DNA from: an uncultured Eubacteriales bacterium
Lineage (GTDB): Bacteria; Bacillota; Clostridia; Oscillospirales; Oscillospiraceae
Direction: 5' to 3'
Length of the DNA: 26,390 nt
NCBI GenBank assembly: GCA_900545805.1
Contig: URAL01000024.1
Coordinates: 1 to 26,390 of the forward strand
Of the stretch, positions 1 through 7,200 are shown in pieces. The notes beneath the pieces were generated by a model that saw only the letters and a list, made by a program, of their open reading frames with translations, was not told where the DNA came from and searched no databases. Numbering within the stretch: position 1 is the stretch's first letter; each line of letters begins with the position of its first letter. Position numbers and translations under genes: made by a program.

Positions 1-23
1 CGCGTTGCACTTGCTTGACTTTC

Positions 24-52
24 TGCCGCTGTCAGCGAAGCTGACTGAGGGG
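24..52. repeat. REP-like palindromic intergenic repeat
   Basis: A short hairpin, GTCAGC-GAA-GCTGAC (31-45), is flanked on one side by GAGGGG. Read on the minus strand this is CCCCTCAGTCAGC followed by the complementary arm. I recall similar short GTCAGC/GCTGAC palindromes with a CCCCTC flank as multi-copy intergenic repeats in Ruminococcaceae-like genomes, but only one copy is present here. The rest of 1-126 shows no gene or other structure that I can support. Confidence 0.4.
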
Positions 53-126
53 TCGCACAGTTTCCACCGCAGTTTCGACGCCGGGCAACCGCAATCACCG
101 AATCCGTAACAGCGTCCGTGCGCCAC

Positions 127-156
127 AAAAAAACCGGTCGGGGAGACCCCGACCGG
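127..156 (-). terminator. Intrinsic terminator of the secreted Ig-like protein gene
   Basis: A perfect 10-bp GC-rich stem (134-143 with 147-156, loop of 3) is followed on the minus strand by seven T residues (complement of A127-A133). It lies 15 nt downstream of the stop codon of the minus-strand gene ending at 172, so it terminates that transcript. Confidence 0.93.
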
Positions 157-171
157 CAGTGCGTTGTTTAA

Positions 172-2097
172 TTACTTGGTTATCTGGAAGCTCCTCGTTA
201 CTGGGGACGCGAGGTAGTCGCCGCCGAGGGTCACGACCGTGACAACATAGCGTCCGGGCTCGGTCGGAAATTCGGTGGTGCTCTGATACGGCTTCAGATT
301 GCTTTGAATGCCGGTGTACAGATAGTGCAGGCTCGACTGATCCTTGACAGTCACGTCGTTCTGCTGAAGCAGAGCGGGAGCCTTAGCAACCTCTTTGGCA
401 GTTTCAACAGTCATCTTCTTGTCGAAATTCTCATTCATGACGATCTTCACGTTCTTGACGTTCATCAGGATGAGAACCGTGCCGCTTGCGTAGCCGGTAT
501 TGTAGTTCTTGTTTACGGCAATTGCGTATGCTTTGTAGAGACCGGCATGATCGGGCAGACCGACGCAAACCTTGGTGTCGTCGAACAACTCAGTCATTTT
601 ATCAAGGACAAAAAGGATGTTCTTGATAGAATCCAAGCTCGGGAGACCTAATTTGTCAAGCAGCCATTCAGCAGCTTGATTATCGCAGTATTTGAGTACT
701 TTGTTAATGGCATCCTTGACCTCGGAAATCTTAATGCCTTCCTTGAGCTTGGCCTTAAGCGTTTCGCTCTCGTCTTCGCCCATTGCAATTTGTATTTCGC
801 TGATCTTGTTAATGATAGCCTGCTGATCGTCAGTCAGCACGAGGTTGACAGAAGTCTCAAGGTTGGTGTTGATGCCTGTGAATACCTTGTATACATCAAG
901 GTTGGGATCGTCCGGATCAAGAGTTACGCCGAGAGCTTCTTTGCTAAGGTCTTCTTCCACGCCTGCATATGCCTTGGTGAACATATTCATGCTGACCTTA
1001 ACGTTTGCTTTCTTGACTATAACGGAAGCGGTAACGTTATTGCAGGGCTTGGAATTAGCATCGCCGCTGTAGGAAATGGTGATATCCTGCGGATTTTTCT
1101 CGTCGGCGTTGAGCTTGGCATCGGCAAGATCCTTGCCCTTATATTCGAACTTGAAGTTTTTGTAGGTAAGTGCGGTCTTATCAGTGGGAGTGGAAGCAGC
1201 CCAGTCAATGACGTTATTAAAGATGTCCTGCTTCATAGCATCCTTATCCATGTTGTAGGTGATGGATGCGTTTTCTTTGATAGCTATGTTGGTTGCAATG
1301 CGGTTGTCAGTAAAGCTGATATCTCCGGTCCACTCGAAGGGCTTGTACTGGTCGTTTCCTGCCCAGGTCAGCTCTATTTTGAAAGTGCCTTCTCCGAAAG
1401 GAGTGGTACCAACCTGTGTGTTATTAAGTGGTTTAAATCTGTCAGTTTTATCGGTGAGAGCTGCGTCATACTTAACAGTGATATTACTGGGAGCAAGGCT
1501 TTCATCGGAAGAGGTTACGAGCGCACGGATGGCGTCCTCAATTGCTGCGTAGTTGAGAGAAGCGTCATTGTTGAACACAAGGGAGACGCCCTCTTGGGGA
1601 ACAGCAACGGTGAACGGAGCGGCCTCACGGCCAAGGAAGGTGATTTTGCAGGTTGCATCAACAACATCCCAAGAATACTTGCCATACTTATGCGTAAACT
1701 TTACCTCATAAGTTTTGTCTTCTTCAATGGAAGCATAAGTTTTGCCGAGAATTGTCGCACCCTCTAGTGCTACATAAACACCGGGAGAGAATTTGCGCCC
1801 TATGTCAACTTGGTCACGGGATTTGGGCGTAGACTGTGAAACATTAACGCAAGTATCAAATATAGTCTGATACAGTGTGTTATAGTCAACGCTTCCGTTT
1901 TTATAGGGGATTCTGATTTTAAATTCGCTGCCGTTGAGAACGATCTTCTCGCCGGACTTTGCAGCCGTCGTAGCGATTCCCGCTCTTGCCGAGTCGCCCC
2001 AATCCGCAAACACGGCCGGGGACACACCCGTGACCGATGCAAGCATCAGAACAGCAAGCAGCGAAGCGAGAAAACGCTTCAGATTGTATTTCTTCAT
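172..2097 (-). CDS. Secreted protein with Ig-like repeat modules
   Basis: This encodes 641 residues. ATG at 2097 is chosen over the upstream in-frame ATGs at 2190 and 2133 because GGAGG (2104-2108 on the plus strand) lies about six bases before it and a textbook signal peptide follows: MKKYNLKR, a hydrophobic stretch to about residue 26, and an AVFA cleavage site near 31. Three successive modules of about 100 residues (roughly 57-155, 161-265 and 269-363) share a pattern. Each opens with a short beta-strand and a 'Y-N-x-(D/A)-...-I-(F/R)' segment, and closes with a Y/W-rich strand before the next module. This suggests Ig-like beta-sandwich repeats. The C-terminal part (364-641) ends in a TEPGRYVVTVVTLGG segment that I recall from large clostridial surface proteins. 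I see no catalytic motif and no SLH, LPXTG or other anchor, so the protein is probably released. The gene is monocistronic. An adhesive or matrix role is a guess. Confidence 0.85.
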   Translation of the reverse strand: MKKYNLKRFLASLLAVLMLASVTGVSPAVFADWGDSARAGIATTAAKSGEKIVLNGSEFKIRIPYKNGSVDYNTLYQTIFDTCVNVSQSTPKSRDQVDIGRKFSPGVYVALEGATILGKTYASIEEDKTYEVKFTHKYGKYSWDVVDATCKITFLGREAAPFTVAVPQEGVSLVFNNDASLNYAAIEDAIRALVTSSDESLAPSNITVKYDAALTDKTDRFKPLNNTQVGTTPFGEGTFKIELTWAGNDQYKPFEWTGDISFTDNRIATNIAIKENASITYNMDKDAMKQDIFNNVIDWAASTPTDKTALTYKNFKFEYKGKDLADAKLNADEKNPQDITISYSGDANSKPCNNVTASVIVKKANVKVSMNMFTKAYAGVEEDLSKEALGVTLDPDDPNLDVYKVFTGINTNLETSVNLVLTDDQQAIINKISEIQIAMGEDESETLKAKLKEGIKISEVKDAINKVLKYCDNQAAEWLLDKLGLPSLDSIKNILFVLDKMTELFDDTKVCVGLPDHAGLYKAYAIAVNKNYNTGYASGTVLILMNVKNVKIVMNENFDKKMTVETAKEVAKAPALLQQNDVTVKDQSSLHYLYTGIQSNLKPYQSTTEFPTEPGRYVVTVVTLGGDYLASPVTRSFQITK

Positions 2098-2214
2098 GCT
2101 ATGCCTCCATATAAAGATTTTATAAATTTTCATAGCCGAATTGTATATAAACAAGTTATAATGTTCAGCTAACCGACAACATAATAACAAATCGTTTACA
2201 AAAAATCAATTAAA

Positions 2215-2250
2215 ATTTTGTCATTTTTCAATACTTTATTATGACAAAAT
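2215..2250. promoter_or_regulatory. Inverted repeat upstream of the secreted protein gene
   Basis: Perfect 10-bp arms ATTTTGTCAT (2215-2224) and ATGACAAAAT (2241-2250) are separated by 16 nt, about 120 bp upstream of the minus-strand start at 2097. The half-site GTCAT/ATGAC recurs in the palindrome at 2341-2355. It could be an operator or an RNA hairpin. I found no convincing -35/-10 pair for the minus-strand gene. Confidence 0.35.
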
Positions 2251-2321
2251 GTACTGACCTGTAGAAGCATTGAAACTGCTGAAAAAGTTGCGATCAGCGC
2301 CCGGAATCGCAGAATTTACCC

Positions 2322-2355
2322 TTGAAATGCCGCGCAAAAAGTCATATAATATGAC
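2322..2355 (+). promoter_or_regulatory. Plus-strand promoter with palindromic operator over the -10
   Basis: TTGAAA (2322-2327), a 17-nt spacer and TATAAT (2345-2350) give a near-consensus sigma-A promoter. The -10 lies inside a perfect 15-bp palindrome, GTCATAT-A-ATATGAC (2341-2355), which suits a repressor site. No protein gene of ordinary size lies downstream on this strand. Transcription would start near 2357 and meet the hairpin plus T-run at 2421-2453. Confidence 0.55.
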
Positions 2356-2356
2356 A

Positions 2357-2453
2357 CAAATTTTTAGCAGATATAGAATTGAAGTCTAATGCTGTACTCT
2401 CAGTCTAAGGAATAAAAAAGAAATGACCCATCCTGACGGATAGGTCATTTTTT
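2357..2453 (+). ncRNA. Candidate small RNA (promoter to terminator unit)
   Basis: The interval runs from the predicted start site of the 2322-2350 promoter to a stem-loop followed by a run of T on the plus strand (stem 2421-2428 with 2443-2450, T-run to 2453). The unit would be about 97 nt. It holds only an eight-codon ORF (ATG at 2389, MLYSQSKE) with no good Shine-Dalgarno. I recognise no known RNA family. It could also be a leftover promoter reading towards the tRNA fragment. The call rests on promoter and terminator signals only. Confidence 0.3.
2412..2450 (-). terminator. Terminator behind the tRNA-Leu-like fragment (copy A)
   Basis: The hairpin 2421-2450 has an outer AAATGACC/GGTCATTT stem, one C-A mismatch, and an inner ATCC/GGAT stem with a TGAC loop. 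On the minus strand it is followed by T6 (complement of A2414-A2419). On the plus strand it also runs into T residues, so it could act in both directions. Its core (catcctgacggata) is shared with the terminator at 2564-2604. Confidence 0.7.
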
Positions 2454-2556
2454 GGTGCGAGAGAGGAGACTTGAACCCGCGCTGCGGCGCGGGGCCGCCT
2501 CGGGTTGAAACGTGCCGCCGGCACGTTTCCAAGAGCCCTCGGGAGTTCAAGTCTCC
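2453..2556 (-). pseudogene. tRNA-Leu-derived inverted element (broken tRNA copy)
   Basis: Positions 2453-2476 are identical over 24 nt to the CCA end and T-arm of the real tRNA-Leu (2610-2633). The same T-arm recurs in opposite orientation at 2545-2556, so GGAGACTTGAAC (2465-2476) and GTTCAAGTCTCC (2545-2556) form a 12-bp closing stem. Inside are two perfect hairpins: CCCGCGC/GCGCGGG (2476-2482 with 2487-2493) and AAACGTGCCG/CGGCACGTTT (2508-2517 with 2519-2528). The latter carries the tRNA anticodon-arm string GGCACGTTT on both strands. No acceptor 5' strand or D-arm is present, so no functional tRNA can form. It reads as two tRNA 3' halves joined head to head. Confidence 0.6.
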
Positions 2557-2563
2557 TTTTTGA

Positions 2564-2604
2564 TAAAAAAAGAAACAGCCCATCCTGACGGATAAGCTGT
2601 TTTC
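2564..2604 (-). terminator. Intrinsic terminator of tRNA-Leu (copy B)
   Basis: The GAAACAGC/GCTGTTTTC hairpin (about 2572-2604) has an inner ATCC-TGAC-GGAT stem-loop. On the minus strand it is followed by seven T (complement of A2565-A2571). It begins six nt after the CCA end of tRNA-Leu and shares its core with copy A at 2421-2450. Confidence 0.85.
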
Positions 2605-2609
2605 TTTTT

Positions 2610-2694
2610 TGGTGCGAGAGAGGAGACTTGAACTCCCACGTCGGTTGACACACGCCCCTCAAACGTGCCTGTCTACCTGTTCCAGCACTCTCGC
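2610..2694 (-). tRNA. tRNA-Leu (anticodon GAG)
   Basis: Read on the minus strand, the 7-bp acceptor GCGAGAG (2688-2694) pairs with CTCTCGC (2614-2620), followed by discriminator A and an encoded CCA (2610-2612). The D-arm contains GGTAGAC, typical of class II Leu tRNAs. The anticodon stem CACGT/GCGTG holds loop TTGAGGG with anticodon GAG. A long variable arm follows, and the T-arm GGGAG-TTCAAGT-CTCCT is intact. It decodes CUC/CUU leucine codons. The gene has its own promoter (2723-2750) and terminator (2564-2604). Confidence 0.95.
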
Positions 2695-2722
2695 GAATTG
2701 CTCTTTCTCAAGGGCAAGAGTT

Positions 2723-2750
2723 ATTATAGCAGAGAAACGGAGAATGTCAA
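2723..2750 (-). promoter_or_regulatory. Promoter of tRNA-Leu
   Basis: On the minus strand, TTGACA (2745-2750) and TATAAT (2723-2728) are both perfect consensus, with a 16-nt spacer. It lies just upstream of the tRNA and overlaps the stop codon of the preceding glycosyltransferase gene. The tRNA can thus be transcribed independently of that gene. Confidence 0.92.
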
Positions 2751-3964
2751 GGATTAATTTCAAATTTGCTCACCTTTCTTGCATACACGGCCGTATAAGC
2801 TATGCACAGCAGCAGGGAGGCGAGCATGAGCTCGCCGCCATACCGCGGCTGCACGAGATAATAGCGCATGAAGTACGCGTAGTAGCAGTGCAGCGACGCA
2901 AGCTCGGCAAATACCGGCACCGGCGCAAAGCTCAGGTCCGACGCGGCCAGCACCAGCGCCAGTACTCCGGGGATGAAGAAATAGCGGTCGTGCATGTGCG
3001 GAAGCAGATAGGGGATGCCCATGGCGAGGATCATCGCAAAGCCGAGAATAACTCGGTCGCTGAGCCTTCTGCGCAGCAGCACCGCCGCGGCATAAACCGC
3101 CGCAACGAGCAGAAACGCCGCGATTATCAGGGCTTTCGCGCTGCCCGACGTGTCGCCCTGCCATGAGAACATGCTCGTAAACGACGGCGCGTTATAGTTC
3201 ATTGCGTCGCCCACCGTGCCCGCCTGCGAAAAGTACAGCGTCAGCGTATCCAACAGCGGCGCGCCCGCAATGACCGCCGGCAGCATGAAAACAACATATG
3301 CGGCAGGGAATACGAGAAGCTGCCGCCACTTTATTTTTTTCGCAAGCAGCAGAATGAAAAACACTGGTATCACGAAAACCGCCTGCAATTTGAACGCAAG
3401 GCAGGCGGCAAGCGATATCATTGCGCCCGTGCCTCTGCCGCTCATGCCGAGGTACAGAGCGTAAATGCCGAAGAAGGCGTAAATGCTGTCGCACTGCCCC
3501 CAGTACGCGCCGTTTGCAACGACCGTGGGGAGGTACAGCACGGCGAGAAATACGCCGAGCAGCCGCGCCCTTGAAGCCGTGTACAGCGACAGGAGCTTCA
3601 TACAGCTCCACGCCAGAAGCACGTCAAACAGCACCGACAGCGCCTTTATCATATACAGCTCCGGGATATCAAAGTACGAAAACGCCGCGAGAAAGTACAT
3701 GTACGGCGGATTATAATTTCCCGGGAAGAAGGCCAGCGCCTTAAAGCCGCCGTTATCGCGGAAAAACTGCGTCCACGGTGCGAGGAAGGTAGTGTAGTCG
3801 TCGCTTTCAATATTAAAATAAACTGCGCGGATGACCATCGCCGCGGCGCAGAGAACGAGCGCACAGATAAGCAGCGGCCTGTCGCTCAAAATGCCTCCGC
3901 GCCGTAAAAGGAGCATTGCCAGAGCAAAAATGACTATGAGCGATATAACGGTGAAAAAGCTCAT
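2747..3964 (-). CDS. GT-C type membrane glycosyltransferase (Gpi18-like mannosyltransferase family)
   Basis: This encodes 405 residues. ATG at 3964 is preferred to an in-frame ATG at 3997 because CGGAGGT (3968-3974) is placed correctly before it. The protein is largely hydrophobic, with about ten predicted membrane spans. After the second span comes an extracytoplasmic loop with an acidic pair, D55-D56 (NIESDDYTTF), then FFPGNYNPPYMYF and, further on, GAYWGQCDSIYAFF. This layout matches GT-C glycosyltransferases of the Gpi18/DUF2029-like group, which use polyprenyl-phosphate sugars outside the membrane; the acidic pair is the expected catalytic or metal site. The acceptor cannot be read from sequence, but a cell-envelope glycan is likely. 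The gene stands alone, upstream of tRNA-Leu on the same strand and divergent from rpoB. A terminator-like hairpin in its leader (3983-4014) may control it. Confidence 0.8.
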   Translation of the reverse strand: MSFFTVISLIVIFALAMLLLRRGGILSDRPLLICALVLCAAAMVIRAVYFNIESDDYTTFLAPWTQFFRDNGGFKALAFFPGNYNPPYMYFLAAFSYFDIPELYMIKALSVLFDVLLAWSCMKLLSLYTASRARLLGVFLAVLYLPTVVANGAYWGQCDSIYAFFGIYALYLGMSGRGTGAMISLAACLAFKLQAVFVIPVFFILLLAKKIKWRQLLVFPAAYVVFMLPAVIAGAPLLDTLTLYFSQAGTVGDAMNYNAPSFTSMFSWQGDTSGSAKALIIAAFLLVAAVYAAAVLLRRRLSDRVILGFAMILAMGIPYLLPHMHDRYFFIPGVLALVLAASDLSFAPVPVFAELASLHCYYAYFMRYYLVQPRYGGELMLASLLLCIAYTAVYARKVSKFEINP

Positions 3965-3982
3965 TTTACCTCCGTTTCGTAC

Positions 3983-4014
3983 AAAAAAGGCGGCCATCGA
4001 TTATGACAGCCGCC
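3983..4014 (-). promoter_or_regulatory. Terminator-like hairpin in glycosyltransferase leader (possible attenuator)
   Basis: GGCGGC (3989-3994) pairs with GCCGCC (4009-4014), with a weak inner CAT/ATG pairing. On the minus strand it is followed by T6 (complement of A3983-A3988). It ends only about 20 nt before the start codon at 3964, just upstream of the ribosome binding site. The position suggests premature termination control, or the end of a short upstream transcript. I could not identify a ligand-binding aptamer or an antiterminator. Confidence 0.4.
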
Positions 4015-4042
4015 GAAAAATTCATTTTTCACAAAATATTTC

Positions 4043-4072
4043 TTGACATAGCTATATATACAATGATAGAAT
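4043..4072 (+). promoter_or_regulatory. Promoter of the rpoBC operon
   Basis: TTGACA (4043-4048), an 18-nt spacer and TAGAAT (4067-4072) preceded by TG form an extended -10. The leader of about 145 nt to the rpoB start has only a small ACTGG-CACC-CCAGT hairpin (around 4100-4114) and no obvious attenuator. The ribosome binding site AAGGAG (about 4208-4213) precedes ATG 4223. No rplJ/rplL lies upstream, so rpoBC appears to start its own transcription unit. Confidence 0.82.
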
Positions 4073-4222
4073 AGCTTGCTATGTTATCTTGTGGTGAAAC
4101 GACTGGCACCCCAGTGTTTACATTCACAATATACCATCAACCAAACGTAAATACAACACCTATGTGAGCAAAACAAACAACTCACCCGGGCGTTCTTAAT
4201 TACGATTAAGGAGTGTGTACGA

Positions 4223-7200
4223 ATGCCAAAAGACGTTCTCTACGGCAAAACCCTCAGAAAGAGCTTCGCACGGTATGAAGAGATTCAGGACATGCCCAAT
4301 CTGCTGGAGATCCAGAAGAAGAGCTACAAATGGTTTCTCGATACCGGCCTGCGCGAGGTGTTCAGGGACACCGACGCGGTGACCGACTATTCCGGAAATC
4401 TTGAGCTGAGCTTTGTGGATTATTCCATGGACGAGAAGCCCAAGTACACGGAGGAGGAGTGCAAGGCACGCGATGCGACGTATGCCGCGCCTCTGAAGGT
4501 CAGCGTGCGTCTGCGCAATCTCGAAACTGAGGAGATCAAGGAGCAGGAGATCTTCATGGGCGATTTTCCGCTCATGACGGCCGGCGGTACGTTTATCATA
4601 AACGGCGCCGAGCGCGTTATCGTCTCCCAGATCGTCCGCAGCCCCGGCGTGTACTATGACAAGACCACCGACCGCAGCATGACGAGCATCTACGCCGCAA
4701 CGGTCATCCCGTATCACGGCGCATGGCTCGAGTACGAGACCGACGCAAACGACACGTTCTATGTCCGCATAGATAAAAACCGCAAGCTTCCCATCACATG
4801 GTTCCTCAAGGCCATGGGCAAGTATGACGAGTCAAGGCCAGAAACCTGGCTTTCCTGCACACCCGACCCGATCATAGGCGCGACCACCAACGAGCGCCTG
4901 AAGGAGATCTTCGGCGAGGATGAGCGCATCACCGTCACAATAGATAAGGACACCACCACCAGCCGTGACGAGTGCCTTATGGAGATCTACCGCAAGCTGC
5001 GCCCCGGCGATCCCCCCACGGTCGAAAGCGCCGAGTCCCTGCTCGACGGACTGTTCTTTGACCGCCGCCGCTACGACATTTCCAATGTCGGCCGCTATAA
5101 GTTCAATAAGAAGCTCGCTCTGCGCGGCAGAATAAACGGATTTACCCTGGCAATGCCGGTAGCCGATCCCTCCACGGGCGAGATCATCGCCGACGCGGGA
5201 GAGGTCGTGTCTCACGACGTGGTCGAAAAGATCGACGCTGCCGGCGTTATCGAGGTCTATCTCGATGTTGACGGCAAGACCGTCAAGGTATTTTCCAACG
5301 GCATGGTTCCCCTGCAGAGCATGGTCGATATCGACCCCGCAGAGCTCGGCATCAAGGAAAAGGTTCGCGGCATAGTCCTCAAGAGCCTTATGCAGCAGTA
5401 CTCCGGCGACGCTCTCAAGGAAGCTATCCTCGAGAATATCGACGTGCTTATTCCAAAGCATATCGTTGTTGACGATATGTTTGCCTCGGTAAACTACCTC
5501 AACTGCCTTGCCTACGGCATCGGCGAGAAGGACGATATCGACCACCTCGGCAACCGCCGCGTACGCTGCGTCGGCGAGCTGCTGCAAAATCAGTTCCGCA
5601 TCGGCTTTTCCCGTATGGAGCGTGTTATCCGTGAGCGCATGACCCTTCAGGATCTTGATATCGTAACGCCTCAGAGCCTTATAAATATCCGTCCCGTGAC
5701 GGCGGCAATAAAGGAGTTTTTCGGCTCAAGCCCCCTGTCGCAGTTCATGGATCAGACAAACCCCCTGTCCGAGCTCACTCATAAGCGCCGTATGTCGGCT
5801 CTCGGCCCCGGCGGCCTGAGCCGTGAGAGAGCATCCTTCGACGTCCGCGACGTTCACTACAGCCACTACGGCCGCCTGTGCCCGATCGAGACCCCCGAAG
5901 GTCCCAACATCGGCCTTATATCATATCTTGCATCCTACGCGAGAGCAAATGAGTACGGATTCCTCGTCGCACCGTTCCAGAAGGTCGAAAAGGGAACCTG
6001 CCGCGTCACCGATCAGGTGGATTACCTGACCGCAGACATGGAGGACAACTACATCGTCGCTCCCGCGACCGAGCCACGTGACGAGAACGGCTGCCTTATC
6101 AATAAGCGTATAACCTGCCGTCACCGCGATGAGATCGTCGAGGTCGACCGCGAAAGAGTCGATTATATCGACATCAGCCCCCGAATGATGGTATCCATTG
6201 CGACCGCAATGATCCCGTTCCTTGAAAACGACGACGCAAACCGTGCGCTTATGGGCGCGAACATGCAGCGTCAGGCGGTTCCTCTCATGGTAACTCAGGC
6301 GCCTATCGTCGCTACGGGTATCGAGCACAAGTGCGCTATCGACTCAGGTGTTGTAGTCCTTGCAGAGGGCGACGGCGAGGTCGTTCGCTCCGACGCTCAG
6401 AACATCACCATCAAGTACGATGACGGGGAGATCACAAACTACAAGCTCATCAAATTTGCCCGTTCCAACCAGGGTACCTGCGTAAACCAGAGGCCTGTCG
6501 TCTCTCTCGGAGAGCGTGTGCATGAGGGCGACGTCATCGCAGACGGCCCGAGCACCAAGGACGGCGAGATATCCCTCGGCAAGAACATCCTCGTCGGCTT
6601 CATGACCTGGGAGGGCTACAACTACGAGGATGCTATTCTGCTTAACGAGCGCCTTGTCATGGAGGACGTGTTCACATCCATCCACGTCGAGGAGTACGAG
6701 TGCGACGCACGCGATACCAAGCTCGGACCCGAGGAGATCACCCGCGACATCCCCGGCGTAGGCGACGATGCGCTCAAATATCTCGACGAGCGCGGCATAA
6801 TTACCGTCGGCGCGGAGGTTCGTGCCGGTGATATCCTTGTCGGCAAGGTCACCCCTAAGGGCGAGACCGATCTGACGGCTGAGGAGAGATTGCTTCGTGC
6901 GATCTTCGGCGAAAAAGCGAGAGAAGTGCGCGATACCTCACTTAAAGTTCCGCACGGCGAGAGCGGCATAATAGTCGATGTCAAGGTCTTCACCCGCGAA
7001 AACGGCGACGAGATGAGCCCCGGCGTAAATCAGGTCGTTCGCGTATACATTGCTCAGAAGCGTAAGATCTCCGTCGGCGATAAGATGGCAGGCCGCCACG
7101 GCAACAAGGGCGTTGTTTCCCGTATTCTCCCGCGTGAGGATATGCCGTATCTGCCCGACGGTACTCCGCTTGATATAGTCCTCAATCCCCTGGGCGTTCC

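Noticed and set aside
676..1767. Plus-strand frame of 363 codons across the secreted protein gene
   Set aside because: It is antisense to the minus-strand gene that has a signal peptide, a good ribosome binding site and a terminator. No Shine-Dalgarno or domain supports the plus-strand frame.
2421..2604. CRISPR-like or riboswitch array from repeated hairpins
   Set aside because: Only two copies, each with a T-run and behind a tRNA tail; they are terminators, not spaced repeats with unique spacers.
2386..2662. Minus-strand frames of 65 and 85 codons over the tRNA region
   Set aside because: They read through tRNA-Leu, its terminators and the tRNA-derived hairpin, so their apparent repeats come from RNA-gene duplication and not from protein coding.
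2453..2694. Phage or genomic-island attachment sites (tRNA 3' end duplicated as attL/attR)
   Set aside because: A 24-nt copy of the tRNA end is present, but only about 155 bp separate the copies and there is no integrase or cargo. The second T-arm is inverted, which does not fit simple integration.
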